Of a stretch of 59,599 bases of DNA, positions 25,701 to 34,710 are shown one piece after another; position 1 is the stretch's first letter, and each line of letters starts with the position of its first letter. The stretch lies in the NCBI GenBank assembly GCA_034430215.1, contig DAOUFE010000004.1, positions 1 through 59,599 on the forward strand, read 5' to 3'. Position numbers and translations under genes: made by a program. Origin of the DNA: UBA4782 sp034430215. Its GTDB lineage: Bacteria > Chloroflexota > Anaerolineae > Anaerolineales > Anaerolineaceae. Below the pieces are notes generated by a model. That model made no database searches. It had not been told where the DNA came from and saw only the letters and a program-made list of their open reading frames with translations.

Positions 25701-25774
25701 CTGGATTGATAGAGTTGGATGAAACGCGAGGAGAGTCGATGATGAGAGCCGAAAACTTGCGCATAGTAAGATGA
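22712..25774 (+). CDS. DNA polymerase III alpha-like, error-prone DnaE2/ImuC type
   Basis: The 1020-residue C-family polymerase starts with a PHP domain (LNAHSHYSLLE). The catalytic aspartates are D373 and D375 in PPDIDTD, and FGLIKIDLLG carries the third. Finger and thumb regions follow, then a helix-hairpin-helix part and a C-terminal OB fold (VTIAGIRQ, MLFLTLEDMEGTMDV). It ends there and lacks the tau-binding tail of replicative DnaE, and it is shorter than replicative DnaE proteins. I therefore place it with DnaE2/ImuC translesion enzymes, without certainty. No imuA or imuB is next to it. The ATG has no Shine-Dalgarno site. Confidence 0.82.
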   Translation: MIVHLNAHSHYSLLEAEPSPQELVQTAAALGMPAIALTDHYSLAGVVEFQRACKKTGIDPIYGLEIDLEVLSKEVEYPGRLILLAQNEQGWANLCSINSTLNLHIPSAQPVTLDILEKFHKEVLAISDDQMDWTGRTLQQLQDIFPDSLYVALSNPDGRQNIKMQQLADLAERLQLPIIAVQPIFTLDAASAHLLKTLTAIRLGTTIDKVPTRELPPAESIFLSPEQMQLRYGKHPQALAATLEIANRCKFDLPLGKRNFPSIPLPENTTANQILREKADAGAIRRYGKISPDIRERLDFELGVIGQLQFEPVFLIVEEIISYAQQKGIPTSSRGSAASSLVAYCLGITNPDPIRHNLYFERFLNPARTSPPDIDTDICSRGREQVIRHVFETFGEDQTAMVGTINRFRPRSAMSDVAKAHGLTPEQAHELSRSLPHSFFYRIEDSDESEPSPFRELAAANKQPEYQRIFQDAESLLNLPRHFSIHAGGIVVGPGKLAGIIPLQRSGSHNTIITQMDMESVQAFGLIKIDLLGIRGLTVLGDVATAVHSWSKSEYSSPMQVLDNIPLEDSDTSDLIYSGHTIGCFQIESPGMRSTLREINARKVDDIMVALALYKPGPLRGGLRDNFVRRIKKLEPVEHLHPAVIPILDETQGIILYQEQVLRLVHELAGLSLADADLLRRAMTHFGTNFELNGIRQRFIRAVHEGRQIPLEICEQLWSLMAAFAGYGLPKAHAASYAITSWKSAWLKTHFPAEFMAAVLANWGGYYSQRVYINEVCRMGLILKPPHVNHSRQQFSVAYPSGEPVLYMGLDQVRDLTQRTQNKIFHERPFTSLEDFLVRVDPRQQEVENLICAGALEGFGSAPTMLKRITGGKWLTSQPGLFEIENAEESDWSKEQWMEAQEKVLGISLVAHPLELVAEKIAKAGAISTMEAAGEIGKKVTIAGIRQSSHRVKTTKGETMLFLTLEDMEGTMDVMILPDMYRRVKNLVYGRSPFFITGLIELDETRGESMMRAENLRIVR

Positions 25775-25808
25775 TCCAGCGATTTTATTTGATTCAAAGG
25801 AGAACAAA

Positions 25809-26447
25809 ATGAAAACATTTATGAAAGTAATTATGTGGATTTTTGGCTTCTTTCTTGTTTACCAGGTGCTATTGCGAATCTTTCGGAAAACCATCCATTT
25901 CCCTGCACCGGCATTCATAGGTAAATTTCTCGATAGTAAATGGCGGAGAATGGTACAGCCTCCACAACAGATCATCCAACGGTCGGGTTTTCGACCTGGG
26001 ATGAAAGTGTTGGAAGTGGGTTGTGGAAGCGGATGTTATACCACCTTTGTAGCTCGGGCAGTCGGTGGGGATGGCGAGGTTTATGCCCTAGATATTCAAT
26101 CCGAAATGTTGGAACAGTTGCGAAAAAAGCTATCCCACCCAGAGTTTTCCGATATCCAGAATATCCATCTGGTTGAGCATAGTGCTTATGATTTGCCATT
26201 TGAAAATGAAACTTTTGATATTGTTTACTTCATTACGGTATTACAAGAAATTCCTGATGCGATCCAGGCATTAAGAGAAGCAAAACGGGTTTTAAAACAG
26301 GGTGGTTTCGTTGCTGTCACAGAGTTGTTGCCTGACCCCGATTATGTGCCGGCATTCATCACTGCCCGTATGGGAGAAAAAGCTGGATTAAGTTTGGATC
26401 AATCACTTGGAAATTTGTGGACGTATACCGTGCGATTAAAAAAATAG
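25809..26447 (+). CDS. Membrane-anchored class I methyltransferase
   Basis: The 212-residue protein has one N-terminal hydrophobic helix (residues 5-21) followed by a SAM-dependent methyltransferase domain. Motif I is VLEVGCGSGCYT, the acidic strand end is ALDIQSEM, and IVYFITVLQEIPD is the central strand. The domain resembles UbiE-like and phospholipid methyltransferases. The anchor suggests a membrane lipid or quinone substrate. AAAGGAG precedes the ATG, and it follows the polymerase gene by 34 bases. Confidence 0.8.
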   Translation: MKTFMKVIMWIFGFFLVYQVLLRIFRKTIHFPAPAFIGKFLDSKWRRMVQPPQQIIQRSGFRPGMKVLEVGCGSGCYTTFVARAVGGDGEVYALDIQSEMLEQLRKKLSHPEFSDIQNIHLVEHSAYDLPFENETFDIVYFITVLQEIPDAIQALREAKRVLKQGGFVAVTELLPDPDYVPAFITARMGEKAGLSLDQSLGNLWTYTVRLKK

Positions 26448-26521
26448 AACTCCAGTATAGGAACACTTTTGATTTACATTTTCCAGTAAAATAATATCAT
26501 CCTTGAAAAAAAGAGAATACT

Positions 26522-27817
26522 ATGCAGATACCCCTGAAACCCCGAATTTCGCTGCGCTCCTGGATCGTAATGGCAGCCCTGGCATTGACTGGTCAGATAG
26601 CCTGGGCAGTTGAAAATTCCTGGTTCAATACTTTTGTATATGACACCATCACTCCCGATCCGCGTCCTGTAGCCTGGATGGTGGCAGCCAGTGCTATTAC
26701 TGCCACCTTGACAACCCTCATCATGGGGACATTAAGCGATCGCACGCATTCCAGGTGGGGAAGGCGGCGACCATTCATCCTTTTTGGTTATATTTTGTGG
26801 GGTTTATCTACTATTTTATTCCCTACGGTTGCTTATATCAAAGTTAGCAGCGTAGCGGTTGTAATGGTAGTTGTGATGGATTCGATGATGACCTTTTTTG
26901 GTTCCACCGCCAATGATGCAGCATTCAATGCCTGGACAGCAGATATTGCCAGTACTGAAATGCGTGGAAAAGTCGAAGGCGTATTGAATATGTGCGTCTT
27001 TCTTGCAGAAATTGTGGCGATGGTGGCTGCTGGTATGTTGATCGATTCAGTGGGCTATTTCACCTTTTTCTACACATTGGGTGGAATTGTGATGGTTGTG
27101 GGACTCATCGCTGGTAGTTTCTTGCAAGATGCCCCCATGATTTTCAAGGAAGAAGAACCACGCCCGACTTTCTGGGAAGAATTCAAACAATTATTCCGCT
27201 GGCAAACTTTACGAGAAAACAAGAATCTTTTTATCCTGTTGATTTTTATTATGATCAGCAGCATTGGCATGAATGTATCTTTCCCCTATATGATCGTTTA
27301 TCTTGAAAATTATGTTGGGATTACAAAATCAGAGTTCAGCATTATTGGTGGTGCCGTGATGGTAGGAAGTGCAATCCTGGCAATTCCCTTTGGTATGCTG
27401 GCTGATCGCTGGAATAAACGCTTGATGATCGGGGTTGCTACTATTATTAGTGGTGTTGGGGGAATCCTTCTTTCTTTAATGAGCACCATACCCATGCTGG
27501 CTATATCTGGATTACTATGGCAGGCTTTTGCCCTGGCGGGAAGTATTGCTTCGGTAGCCTGGCTAAAAGACCTGTTACCTGAACAAAACCGGGGAAAATT
27601 TTTGGGTATCCGGATGATCTTCTGGATCGCAATTCCCATGGTACTGGGTCCCTGGATTGGCTCGACCCTGATCCAGAATTTTGGCATACCCACTGTTACG
27701 AATGGTGAGGCAGGTTTTATCCCGGTACCGATCATCTTTCAGGTGGGATCAGTGATTGCCATGCTTTCCATTATTCCTTTATTTTTTATGCGGTCAGATA
27801 AGGGGAAAACCGAGTAA
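26522..27817 (+). CDS. MFS sugar transporter (GPH-like)
   Basis: The 431-residue protein has twelve predicted transmembrane helices. The cytoplasmic loop after helix 2 reads GTLSDRTHSRWGRRRPFI, the signature of glycoside-pentoside-hexuronide and related sugar-cation symporters. It is the first gene of a run with GH127, DUF2804 and GH2, with only five bases to the next gene. It probably imports the oligosaccharide or glycoside that those enzymes cut. The second-half loop GMLADRWNKRLMIG is also typical. Confidence 0.87.
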   Translation: MQIPLKPRISLRSWIVMAALALTGQIAWAVENSWFNTFVYDTITPDPRPVAWMVAASAITATLTTLIMGTLSDRTHSRWGRRRPFILFGYILWGLSTILFPTVAYIKVSSVAVVMVVVMDSMMTFFGSTANDAAFNAWTADIASTEMRGKVEGVLNMCVFLAEIVAMVAAGMLIDSVGYFTFFYTLGGIVMVVGLIAGSFLQDAPMIFKEEEPRPTFWEEFKQLFRWQTLRENKNLFILLIFIMISSIGMNVSFPYMIVYLENYVGITKSEFSIIGGAVMVGSAILAIPFGMLADRWNKRLMIGVATIISGVGGILLSLMSTIPMLAISGLLWQAFALAGSIASVAWLKDLLPEQNRGKFLGIRMIFWIAIPMVLGPWIGSTLIQNFGIPTVTNGEAGFIPVPIIFQVGSVIAMLSIIPLFFMRSDKGKTE

Positions 27818-27822
27818 GGTAT

Positions 27823-29784
27823 ATGCAGATCGCTATCCAGCCTGGTTTTTGGTACGAACGTATTCGGATCAATGCAGAACAGTCTATCTTCCATCAATGG
27901 GAGATGTTGGAAGAAACAGGATGTATCCAGAACTTCCGAATAGCAGCAGGGGAAGTAAAAGGTTTGAGGGAAGGCTGGTTTTTCTCTGATTCTGATGCAT
28001 ATAAATGGGTTGACGCTGCAGCGTGTATCAGTGGACATCAGGTTGATCAAAAACTGACTGAACTGATGGAGAGTTTCATTACCCTTATTGGGCGGACTCA
28101 ACAAGCTGATGGTTACATTTTCACCTACAATCAGATTTATTTTCCTGGCACAAAATGGCAAAATTTACAAATCGAGCATGAACTCTACTGCCATGGTCAC
28201 CTGATCGAAGCCGGTGTTTCGCATTTTCAAGCGACCGGCAAGTTAAATATGCTAGATATTGCCCGAAAAGCTGCGGATTGTGTGGTGAGGGATTTCACAG
28301 GTAAAGATGCACGCCATACTCCCGGGCACGAAGAAATCGAGATTGCGCTGCTGCGCCTTTATGAGGTAACCAATCATCGCCCATACCTGGACATGGCTGA
28401 GCAATTCATTCATCAACGCGGGAAAACTTTTCTATTTGGCTTGAATCTCCTGAGGCAATCTGGAAATTCAAAAAAACGACTGGACGAAGTGAAGGTGAAA
28501 CGCCAAAATTACCTGAAAGACCATCCGGGTTATCATCCGTATGCATTGCCTGCAGGCAATGAAGCAAAAAAACCAAGGTATATTTACCTACGCTGGGTAT
28601 GGAACACAATAAGCGGAAAGTTCTTTCAACAGCATAAGCCAGTGAGATCTCAAACAGTGCCTGAAGGTCATTCGGTAAGGTATACCTACCTGGCTGCCGC
28701 CAGTGCAATGCTGGACAAGTTGCATCAGAGTCAGCAATTTCTACCTACCCTGAAAACTGCCTGGGAACGAATGATCACCCGGCGTATGTATCTAACAGGT
28801 GGTCTGGGGTCACTACCCGTTATTGAGGGTTTTGGCAGGGATTATGAGCTGGATCCTGAATTTGCCTATACAGAAACCTGTGCTGGGATTGGCAGCTTTC
28901 TCTGGAACTGGGAAATGGTTCAATTGACAGGGGATGCCTGTTATAGTGATCTGATGGAATGGCAATTGTATAATGCTATTTTAGTAGGAATGGGATTGGA
29001 TGGCAAAAGTTACCTTTACAACAATCCCCTGGCATGTCATGGTGGTATCACTCGTAAAGCATGGTATGAAGTACCCTGTTGCCCATCTAATCTTTCGCGT
29101 CTGTTGGCAAGTCTGAGAAAATACATTTTTTCCAGCCAGGCGGATGCCATATGGGTACACCAATATATAAGCAGCGCATATCAGAATGGGGAATTGATGC
29201 TGGAGATGCAGTCGGAGCTTCCCTGGAAAGGTGACATCAGCATAAAAGTAATACAGGCGCCGGATCATGAGCTAACTTTCCATCTTCGCATTCCATCATG
29301 GAGTAAGGAAACGAAGATCAGAGTGAATGGGGAGGATATTCCTTCCTGTACTACAAAGGGGACTAAAGAACCCACCGCTTGTGGGTTTGATCCTCGTTTA
29401 TCACAATGGCAGACTATTCAACGAAAATGGAAACCTGGAGACCAGGTGGAAATGGATATGGATATGTCTCCTGTTACACGATTTGCTCACCCGAAGGTTA
29501 AACCTCACCGCGACCAGGCAGCTATTACTTGTGGACCACTGGTTTACTGTTTGGAGAGTGTAGATAACCCGGATGTGGATATTTTTACCACTATCGGATG
29601 TACAGAGAATATTTCACACGAATATCGCCCTGATGTTTTAAACGGCGTACAAATGTTTTGTATAGAAACACTTAAGAAAAAGAAATTAACGCTAATCCCC
29701 TATTTCCTTTGGGGTAACAGGGGAAAATCCAACATGACAGTCTGGTTCAATCATTCCAAGGAGGAATTATGCAAACCGAACTAA
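27823..29784 (+). CDS. GH127 beta-L-arabinofuranosidase-like enzyme
   Basis: The 653-residue protein matches glycoside hydrolase family 127, whose founding member HypBA1 releases L-arabinofuranose from plant glycoprotein arabinans. The expected zinc site and cysteine nucleophile are present: E351 and C353 in YTETCAG, and C419-C420 in EVPCCPSN; by comparison with HypBA1 the first of the pair, C419, is the nucleophile. No signal peptide is seen, so it acts in the cytoplasm after import by the transporter upstream. It starts five bases after the MFS gene and overlaps the next gene by 16 bases. Confidence 0.88.
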   Translation: MQIAIQPGFWYERIRINAEQSIFHQWEMLEETGCIQNFRIAAGEVKGLREGWFFSDSDAYKWVDAAACISGHQVDQKLTELMESFITLIGRTQQADGYIFTYNQIYFPGTKWQNLQIEHELYCHGHLIEAGVSHFQATGKLNMLDIARKAADCVVRDFTGKDARHTPGHEEIEIALLRLYEVTNHRPYLDMAEQFIHQRGKTFLFGLNLLRQSGNSKKRLDEVKVKRQNYLKDHPGYHPYALPAGNEAKKPRYIYLRWVWNTISGKFFQQHKPVRSQTVPEGHSVRYTYLAAASAMLDKLHQSQQFLPTLKTAWERMITRRMYLTGGLGSLPVIEGFGRDYELDPEFAYTETCAGIGSFLWNWEMVQLTGDACYSDLMEWQLYNAILVGMGLDGKSYLYNNPLACHGGITRKAWYEVPCCPSNLSRLLASLRKYIFSSQADAIWVHQYISSAYQNGELMLEMQSELPWKGDISIKVIQAPDHELTFHLRIPSWSKETKIRVNGEDIPSCTTKGTKEPTACGFDPRLSQWQTIQRKWKPGDQVEMDMDMSPVTRFAHPKVKPHRDQAAITCGPLVYCLESVDNPDVDIFTTIGCTENISHEYRPDVLNGVQMFCIETLKKKKLTLIPYFLWGNRGKSNMTVWFNHSKEELCKPN

Positions 29785-30803
29785 CCCAATCAGGAAAGTT
29801 ACTTAACCACGATGGCAGCCTCGCACAGGTGGGCTGGTCTCGCCAGCCGTTATTGGATTGCAACCTTGAAGAAGCGAAGTTCTATTCTCTGCGTTTTCTG
29901 CAGAAATATCGCATCAAACGTTGGGATTACTATGCCATCTTCACCCCTCAGCACTTCTTCTCGGCAACCGTGGCTGATATTGGTTATGCCGGGAACATTT
30001 TCCTGTACGCCATGAACTTGCAAACAAAAGAGCTCCATGAAGAAGGGCTGGTTGTTCCGTCAAATAGCAAAATAATTTTGCCTCGCAACAGCGATGAAGG
30101 GGGAACCCATTTTGAAAATGATAAAGTCAAAATGGATTTCTCATTAGCGGATGGAAAGCGGCATGTGTCAGCCAGTTGGAAAGGCTTTCACGATGGACGA
30201 GGGATTGAAGCAGAGATTGATCTGGCTTGCCCTCCTGGATATGAATCAATGAATATTGTCATCCCTATTGGCAAACGGCGTTTTTATTACAATCGGAAGA
30301 TCAACTGCATGCCAGCCAGCGGTACTTTACGGTATGGAGATGTTCAGGAAACCCTTGATCCCACTACTTCCATTGGTTCGTTGGATTGGGGTCGCGGGGT
30401 GTGGGAATACTCTTCCTACTGGAATTGGGCTTCTGCTTCGGGCTTCTTGCCTGATGGTCGAACGGTAGGCTTAAACCTGGGGTGTGGGTTTGGTGATCTC
30501 TCCAAAGCTGGAGAGAACGCATTAATCCTGAATAACCGTATCCATAAACTGGAGGTTGTGTCATTTGGTTATACCTCTGGCGATTACATGAAACCCTGGC
30601 GGTTTAGAGATGCGGCGGGCAGATTAGATGTAACACTCACTCCTTTTAAAGAGAGGATTGCAACCACAAAAATGGTGGTGATTGACAGCGAGGTACATCA
30701 AATGTTTGGGCTTTATAATGGCAAAGCTATTGCAGATGATGGGGAAGAGATCACTATTCAAAATCTGATCGGATTTGCAGAAGAGCACCATGCCCGTTGG
30801 TAA
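29769..30803 (+). CDS. DUF2804 family protein
   Basis: The 344-residue protein resembles DUF2804 (LLNHDGSLAQVGWSRQPL at the start, LDWGRGVWEYSSYWNWASASGF in the centre). It is rich in aromatic residues and beta strands and has no signal peptide. The family resembles lipocalin-like or glycan-binding folds, and its role is not established. Its start overlaps the GH127 gene by 16 bases with AAGGAGG in front, and its end overlaps the GH2 gene by 14 bases. The position between two glycosidase genes suggests a role in handling the same sugar. Confidence 0.8.
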   Translation: MQTELTQSGKLLNHDGSLAQVGWSRQPLLDCNLEEAKFYSLRFLQKYRIKRWDYYAIFTPQHFFSATVADIGYAGNIFLYAMNLQTKELHEEGLVVPSNSKIILPRNSDEGGTHFENDKVKMDFSLADGKRHVSASWKGFHDGRGIEAEIDLACPPGYESMNIVIPIGKRRFYYNRKINCMPASGTLRYGDVQETLDPTTSIGSLDWGRGVWEYSSYWNWASASGFLPDGRTVGLNLGCGFGDLSKAGENALILNNRIHKLEVVSFGYTSGDYMKPWRFRDAAGRLDVTLTPFKERIATTKMVVIDSEVHQMFGLYNGKAIADDGEEITIQNLIGFAEEHHARW

Positions 30804-32583
30804 TTTTATCCGCACACCCTGGCAGCCAGAATTACCCATTCCACTGCCCGAATACCCTCGCCCGCAAATGGTACGACCGGATTGGTTGAACCTGAATGGG
30901 GCATGGGATTATGCTATTTGTTCCATAAATGAACCTGAACCTCGCCAATATACTGGAAAAATTTTGGTGCCTTTTGCGGTTGAATCCGTTTTGTCTGGAG
31001 TGCAGCACAGCCTGCAGCCTGATGAAAGGCTCTGGTATCACAGAACTTTTTCTTTTCCAGAAGCCTGGCAAAGCAGGCGAGTTCTTTTGCATTTTGGGGC
31101 GGTGGATCATGCCTGTGATGTATGGGTGAATGGCGTATTCGTTGGCAGCCATATAGGTGGTTACCTGCCGTTCACTTTTGATATTACTCATTCTTTGAAA
31201 CCAGGTGAAAATGAGCTGATTGTTGCTGTCACCGATCCCAGTGACAGCGGCATGCAACAGCATGGGAAACAGACGCTGCGACCCAGAGGCATCTGGTACA
31301 CAGCGGTTTCTGGCATCTGGCAGACCGTCTGGTTGGAGCCTGTCCCTGAAATCCGCATCGATTCGTTTAAACTGACTCCTGATCTGGATGCAGGCACCTT
31401 GACCATTGCAGCAAAGGTCACTGGTGAAACTGCTGGAGCGATACTGACAGCAATTGTATGTGTTGACGAAAAATCGGAGGTTACTGGGCGCTCCATTGTG
31501 GATGAGCCCCTGGTATTAGCCATCCCGGATGTGCATCCCTGGAGCCCGGCAGATCCATTCCTTTATCCTCTTCGAGTCAAGCTGGAGAAAGATGAGATCG
31601 TTTTGGACGAGGTGGAAAGTTACTTCGCCATGCGAAAATTCAGTTTAATCACAGACTCCAGAGGGAAGAAGCGGTTTGCATTGAATGATCAACCAATTTT
31701 TTTGTATGGACCCCTGGATCAGGGATATTTCCCAGATGGTTTGTATACCGCGCCTTCTGAAGAAGCCATGCTATTCGATATTGAATATACACAAAGCATT
31801 GGCTGCAATATGATCCGTAAGCATGTAAAGATTGAGCCCGCCCGTTGGTACGCTGCCTGTGACCGGTTGGGGTTGATCGTCTGGCAGGATATGCCCAATG
31901 GGGGAATTCCGGATAGTGATGTTGTCGCATACCTGGCGATCATGGTGGGATTGTGGAAGGAAGACAAGACACATCTGAACCGTTTTGGACGAGCTAGTGA
32001 AGAAAATCGCCTGCAGTTCAAAGATGAATTGTTGGATATGGTCGCTACGCTATACAACTCGCCTTGTATTGCAGTATGGGTGCCATTCAATGAAAGTTGG
32101 GGGCAGTTCCATGCAAAAGAGATTGCCAACCTGGTGAAAAAGGTTGATCCTACCCGGCTGATTGATCATACTTCAGGCTGGTTTGATCAGGGTGGGGGTG
32201 ATTTTATCAGCAAGCATGTTTATTTTAAGAAATTACCTTTTCTCCAACCGGATAGAGAACGTGCCGCAGTGATCTCGGAATTTGGCGGGTACAGCCTTAA
32301 GTTAAACGGGCATTTATGGGATGAAAACAAGAAATTTGGGTATCGTTTTTTTTCGACCCGGGAAAAGTTGACGGAAGCATATATCCATCTGCTGCAAACC
32401 GAGTTAGAGCCTTTGCTGGAAGCCGGTTTATCCGCTGCGATATATACCCAGACCACCGATGTGGAGATCGAGGTCAATGGATATCTGACGTATGATCGTA
32501 AAGTAGAGAAGATGGATGCTTCGCGATTACAGGAAATCCATCAACGGATCATTGAGAAGGGGAGTAGAAGATCAACAGCCTGA
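30790..32583 (+). CDS. Family GH2 glycoside hydrolase
   Basis: The 597-residue enzyme has the three-part GH2 plan: a jelly-roll sugar-binding domain (residues about 20-180), an immunoglobulin-like domain, and a TIM barrel. The acid/base is E435 in FNESWGQ and the nucleophile E497 in VISEFGG. It lacks a signal peptide. GH2 covers beta-galactosidase, beta-glucuronidase, beta-mannosidase and arabinopyranosidase; the length fits the short forms and I cannot choose. ATG 30790 overlaps the DUF2804 gene by 14 bases; a TTG 15 bases earlier is less likely. Its 3' end overlaps the convergent flavoprotein gene by 12 bases. Confidence 0.85.
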   Translation: MPVGNFIRTPWQPELPIPLPEYPRPQMVRPDWLNLNGAWDYAICSINEPEPRQYTGKILVPFAVESVLSGVQHSLQPDERLWYHRTFSFPEAWQSRRVLLHFGAVDHACDVWVNGVFVGSHIGGYLPFTFDITHSLKPGENELIVAVTDPSDSGMQQHGKQTLRPRGIWYTAVSGIWQTVWLEPVPEIRIDSFKLTPDLDAGTLTIAAKVTGETAGAILTAIVCVDEKSEVTGRSIVDEPLVLAIPDVHPWSPADPFLYPLRVKLEKDEIVLDEVESYFAMRKFSLITDSRGKKRFALNDQPIFLYGPLDQGYFPDGLYTAPSEEAMLFDIEYTQSIGCNMIRKHVKIEPARWYAACDRLGLIVWQDMPNGGIPDSDVVAYLAIMVGLWKEDKTHLNRFGRASEENRLQFKDELLDMVATLYNSPCIAVWVPFNESWGQFHAKEIANLVKKVDPTRLIDHTSGWFDQGGGDFISKHVYFKKLPFLQPDRERAAVISEFGGYSLKLNGHLWDENKKFGYRFFSTREKLTEAYIHLLQTELEPLLEAGLSAAIYTQTTDVEIEVNGYLTYDRKVEKMDASRLQEIHQRIIEKGSRRSTA

Positions 32584-33792
32584 CGCAGCAGCCCGCCCGG
32601 CTAGGGCACCGCTGCTGAAAGCGAACTGCAAATTATACCCACCGCAAGGTCCGACCACATCCAGGGTTTCTCCTGTCAAATGGAGTCCCTGGATTATTTT
32701 TGATTCCATTGTCTCTGCATGCACTTCGGTTACTGGTACACCTCCGGCAGAAAGCTGGCAGAATTCAAACCCTTTCACCCCTTTGACTGTGAAACAAAGG
32801 CTTTTTAACATGCAGGTCAGGTTGGTAAATTCGTTTTCTTTAAGGTCGCTCAGGCGAATTTCAGCAGGCAGATTCATCTGATGGATGAAGAATGCAGCCA
32901 CTTTCGGCGGAAAGAATGCCTGCAGAAAGACCATCAAGGGGGTTGCAGTGCTTTTCTTTCTGCTCCACAGCTCATCATATTCAATCTGGTGAAAATGCAA
33001 AAGATTGAGGGAAAGCACCAGTTTGACGCCAGGTCGTGCCGAAATATGATGGCTGAGATCCATTACCGCAGGGCCATTCAGCCCCCATTGAGTGAAGATC
33101 AGGTTGCCGGCTGTCTGGGTGAGGCTTTTTGAGCCTTCAAAGAGAGTGGCACCTACATCTAAGCGGACGCCCTGTAGTGGTTGGTATGCTTTCATATCTG
33201 CCAGTACGGGCGCCAATGCAGGGCGTTTCGGCAGTACCGTATGCCCCAATCGCTCAAGAATGGGAAAAAGTTCTCCGCGGGATCCCAGGGATGGGAAGGA
33301 TTTTCCTCCAGTGGAAACGATCACACGATCGAAGGTGGTTTTGCTCCTCCCATCGGGAGACACAGAATCGACAGATAGTGTCTGACCGGTCATCTGGATA
33401 TTCTGCACCTGGGTTGCAAAATGCACAGTGCATCCTGCCAGTGTAATGGCATTTTCCAGTGCATCCACCACTGTTTTTGCCGAATCAGAGAGTGGGTAGT
33501 ACCAGCCATCGAATGTCCTGTATGTTGGCGCTCCGATTTCGCGAAACATTTCCAGCAGATCCGAAACACCAAAAGAGGAAAGCACGGTTTCCATCCAGAT
33601 AGGATCGGAACAGGTATATTTCGAAGCAGCAACTGCATCATTGGTGATATTACATCTTCCACTGCCAGTTACCTGTAATTTTTTCCCTGGCACCGGATTG
33701 CGCTCAAAGAGGGTTACAGAAGCACCACGCCAGGCTGCCTGGATTGCAGCCACCATGCCAGAAGCTCCCGCACCGATCACAGCAATTCTCAT
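32572..33792 (-). CDS. HI0933/YhiN-type FAD-dependent oxidoreductase
   Basis: The 406-residue flavoprotein begins with the FAD-binding motif VIGAGASGMVAA at residues 5-16. It has the family segments GKKLQVTGSGRCNITN and, in the last part, SAGGVPVTEV and GPCGGYNLQFAFSSG. Members bind FAD; the physiological reaction is unclear. The ATG at 33792 sits right before the first strand, and a TATAAT lies exactly six bases upstream without a ribosome-binding site, so the mRNA may be leaderless; a GTG 57 bases further out is unlikely. It runs against and slightly overlaps the GH2 gene. Confidence 0.88.
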   Translation of the reverse strand: MRIAVIGAGASGMVAAIQAAWRGASVTLFERNPVPGKKLQVTGSGRCNITNDAVAASKYTCSDPIWMETVLSSFGVSDLLEMFREIGAPTYRTFDGWYYPLSDSAKTVVDALENAITLAGCTVHFATQVQNIQMTGQTLSVDSVSPDGRSKTTFDRVIVSTGGKSFPSLGSRGELFPILERLGHTVLPKRPALAPVLADMKAYQPLQGVRLDVGATLFEGSKSLTQTAGNLIFTQWGLNGPAVMDLSHHISARPGVKLVLSLNLLHFHQIEYDELWSRKKSTATPLMVFLQAFFPPKVAAFFIHQMNLPAEIRLSDLKENEFTNLTCMLKSLCFTVKGVKGFEFCQLSAGGVPVTEVHAETMESKIIQGLHLTGETLDVVGPCGGYNLQFAFSSGALAGRAAASGC

Positions 33793-33798
33793 GAGATT

Positions 33799-33804
33799 AT
33801 TATA
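33799..33804 (-). promoter_or_regulatory. -10 box for a possibly leaderless flavoprotein gene
   Basis: Minus-strand TATAAT is followed by AATCTC and the ATG at 33792. No -35 box or Shine-Dalgarno site is evident. Confidence 0.5.
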
Positions 33805-33891
33805 CATGGCGAGGGTTTGATTAAGGTTTGAGGCAATGAAATCACTCACTCATTTAGAATTGTATTTTTAGTGAATGGCGTCGAGAATGAC

Positions 33892-34671
33892 TCAAGGCGT
33901 TTGCTGGATGATCTGAATAGCAATATCCTTGATTTCCTTTAGCGTGATTACCTCAAAGATTAGAGCCACCAGGGCGAAGGGGCTGCCAATCAGGGGAATG
34001 ATATTTCCAAGAAGGAACCAGCAATGCAATTTTGCATTTTTATCACTAACTGGGGTGATGGATAACTGATGGCGTTGAATAAATGCATTCATTTCAGCAG
34101 GCAATTTTCCGAAAGCGGTGAATTCCCAATACAATGAATAATAAGGGATGAACCTGAAGCCTATTGCTTTTCCCGGGGTGGTGCAGGCATATCCATCCTG
34201 GATCAGGCTCCAGAAACGGTGTAATAGAATTGCTTCTATTATAATGAAACCTATGGCGCTCAACCCCCCTGTGACAAATGTGCCTATCAAACAAATCCAG
34301 CTCCACATGAAAAGTTGTTCGATATCGTGTATTTGCGATGCCTTTGTTGCGGCTAAACTTGAGGGGGGAACGACAGGGTTACCAACTGGATACACCTGAA
34401 ATTGGTTCGCCGCAGCTGGTTGGGGTGCAGCGACAGGTGTTTGCCAGACTGGGAGGGAAGAACCTGCTGGTTGAGCAGGTTGCTGTGGAGTTCCCGCAGA
34501 AGAAGCAGAAATCCTTGCAGCCAATGGGCTATAAGATGCGGGCAGCCATCCCGGCATACCCTGCTTCCAGACAGGGACATCATTTGAAAGTATTCCACTG
34601 GTGATAAGCGAGATCAACTGCTGTTCAGATACTGGTCCGATAGTTTTATTATTCATGATGTAATGCCACAT
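33892..34671 (-). CDS. GYF-domain membrane protein
   Basis: The 259-residue protein opens with a GYF_2/DUF4339 domain of about 50 residues (IGPVSEQQLISLITSGILSND is represented by its GPVSEQQL and PVWKQGMPGW landmarks). A proline- and alanine-rich linker follows (residues about 55-110), then two transmembrane regions near 118-150 and 212-245. GYF domains bind proline-rich peptides, so it may gather partners at the membrane. The role is unknown. GAGG lies before the ATG. Confidence 0.75.
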   Translation of the reverse strand: MWHYIMNNKTIGPVSEQQLISLITSGILSNDVPVWKQGMPGWLPASYSPLAARISASSAGTPQQPAQPAGSSLPVWQTPVAAPQPAAANQFQVYPVGNPVVPPSSLAATKASQIHDIEQLFMWSWICLIGTFVTGGLSAIGFIIIEAILLHRFWSLIQDGYACTTPGKAIGFRFIPYYSLYWEFTAFGKLPAEMNAFIQRHQLSITPVSDKNAKLHCWFLLGNIIPLIGSPFALVALIFEVITLKEIKDIAIQIIQQTP

Positions 34672-34710
34672 TGATGCCTCTTCGATGCTGGAAATTTTGA
34701 CTGGTGAGAA

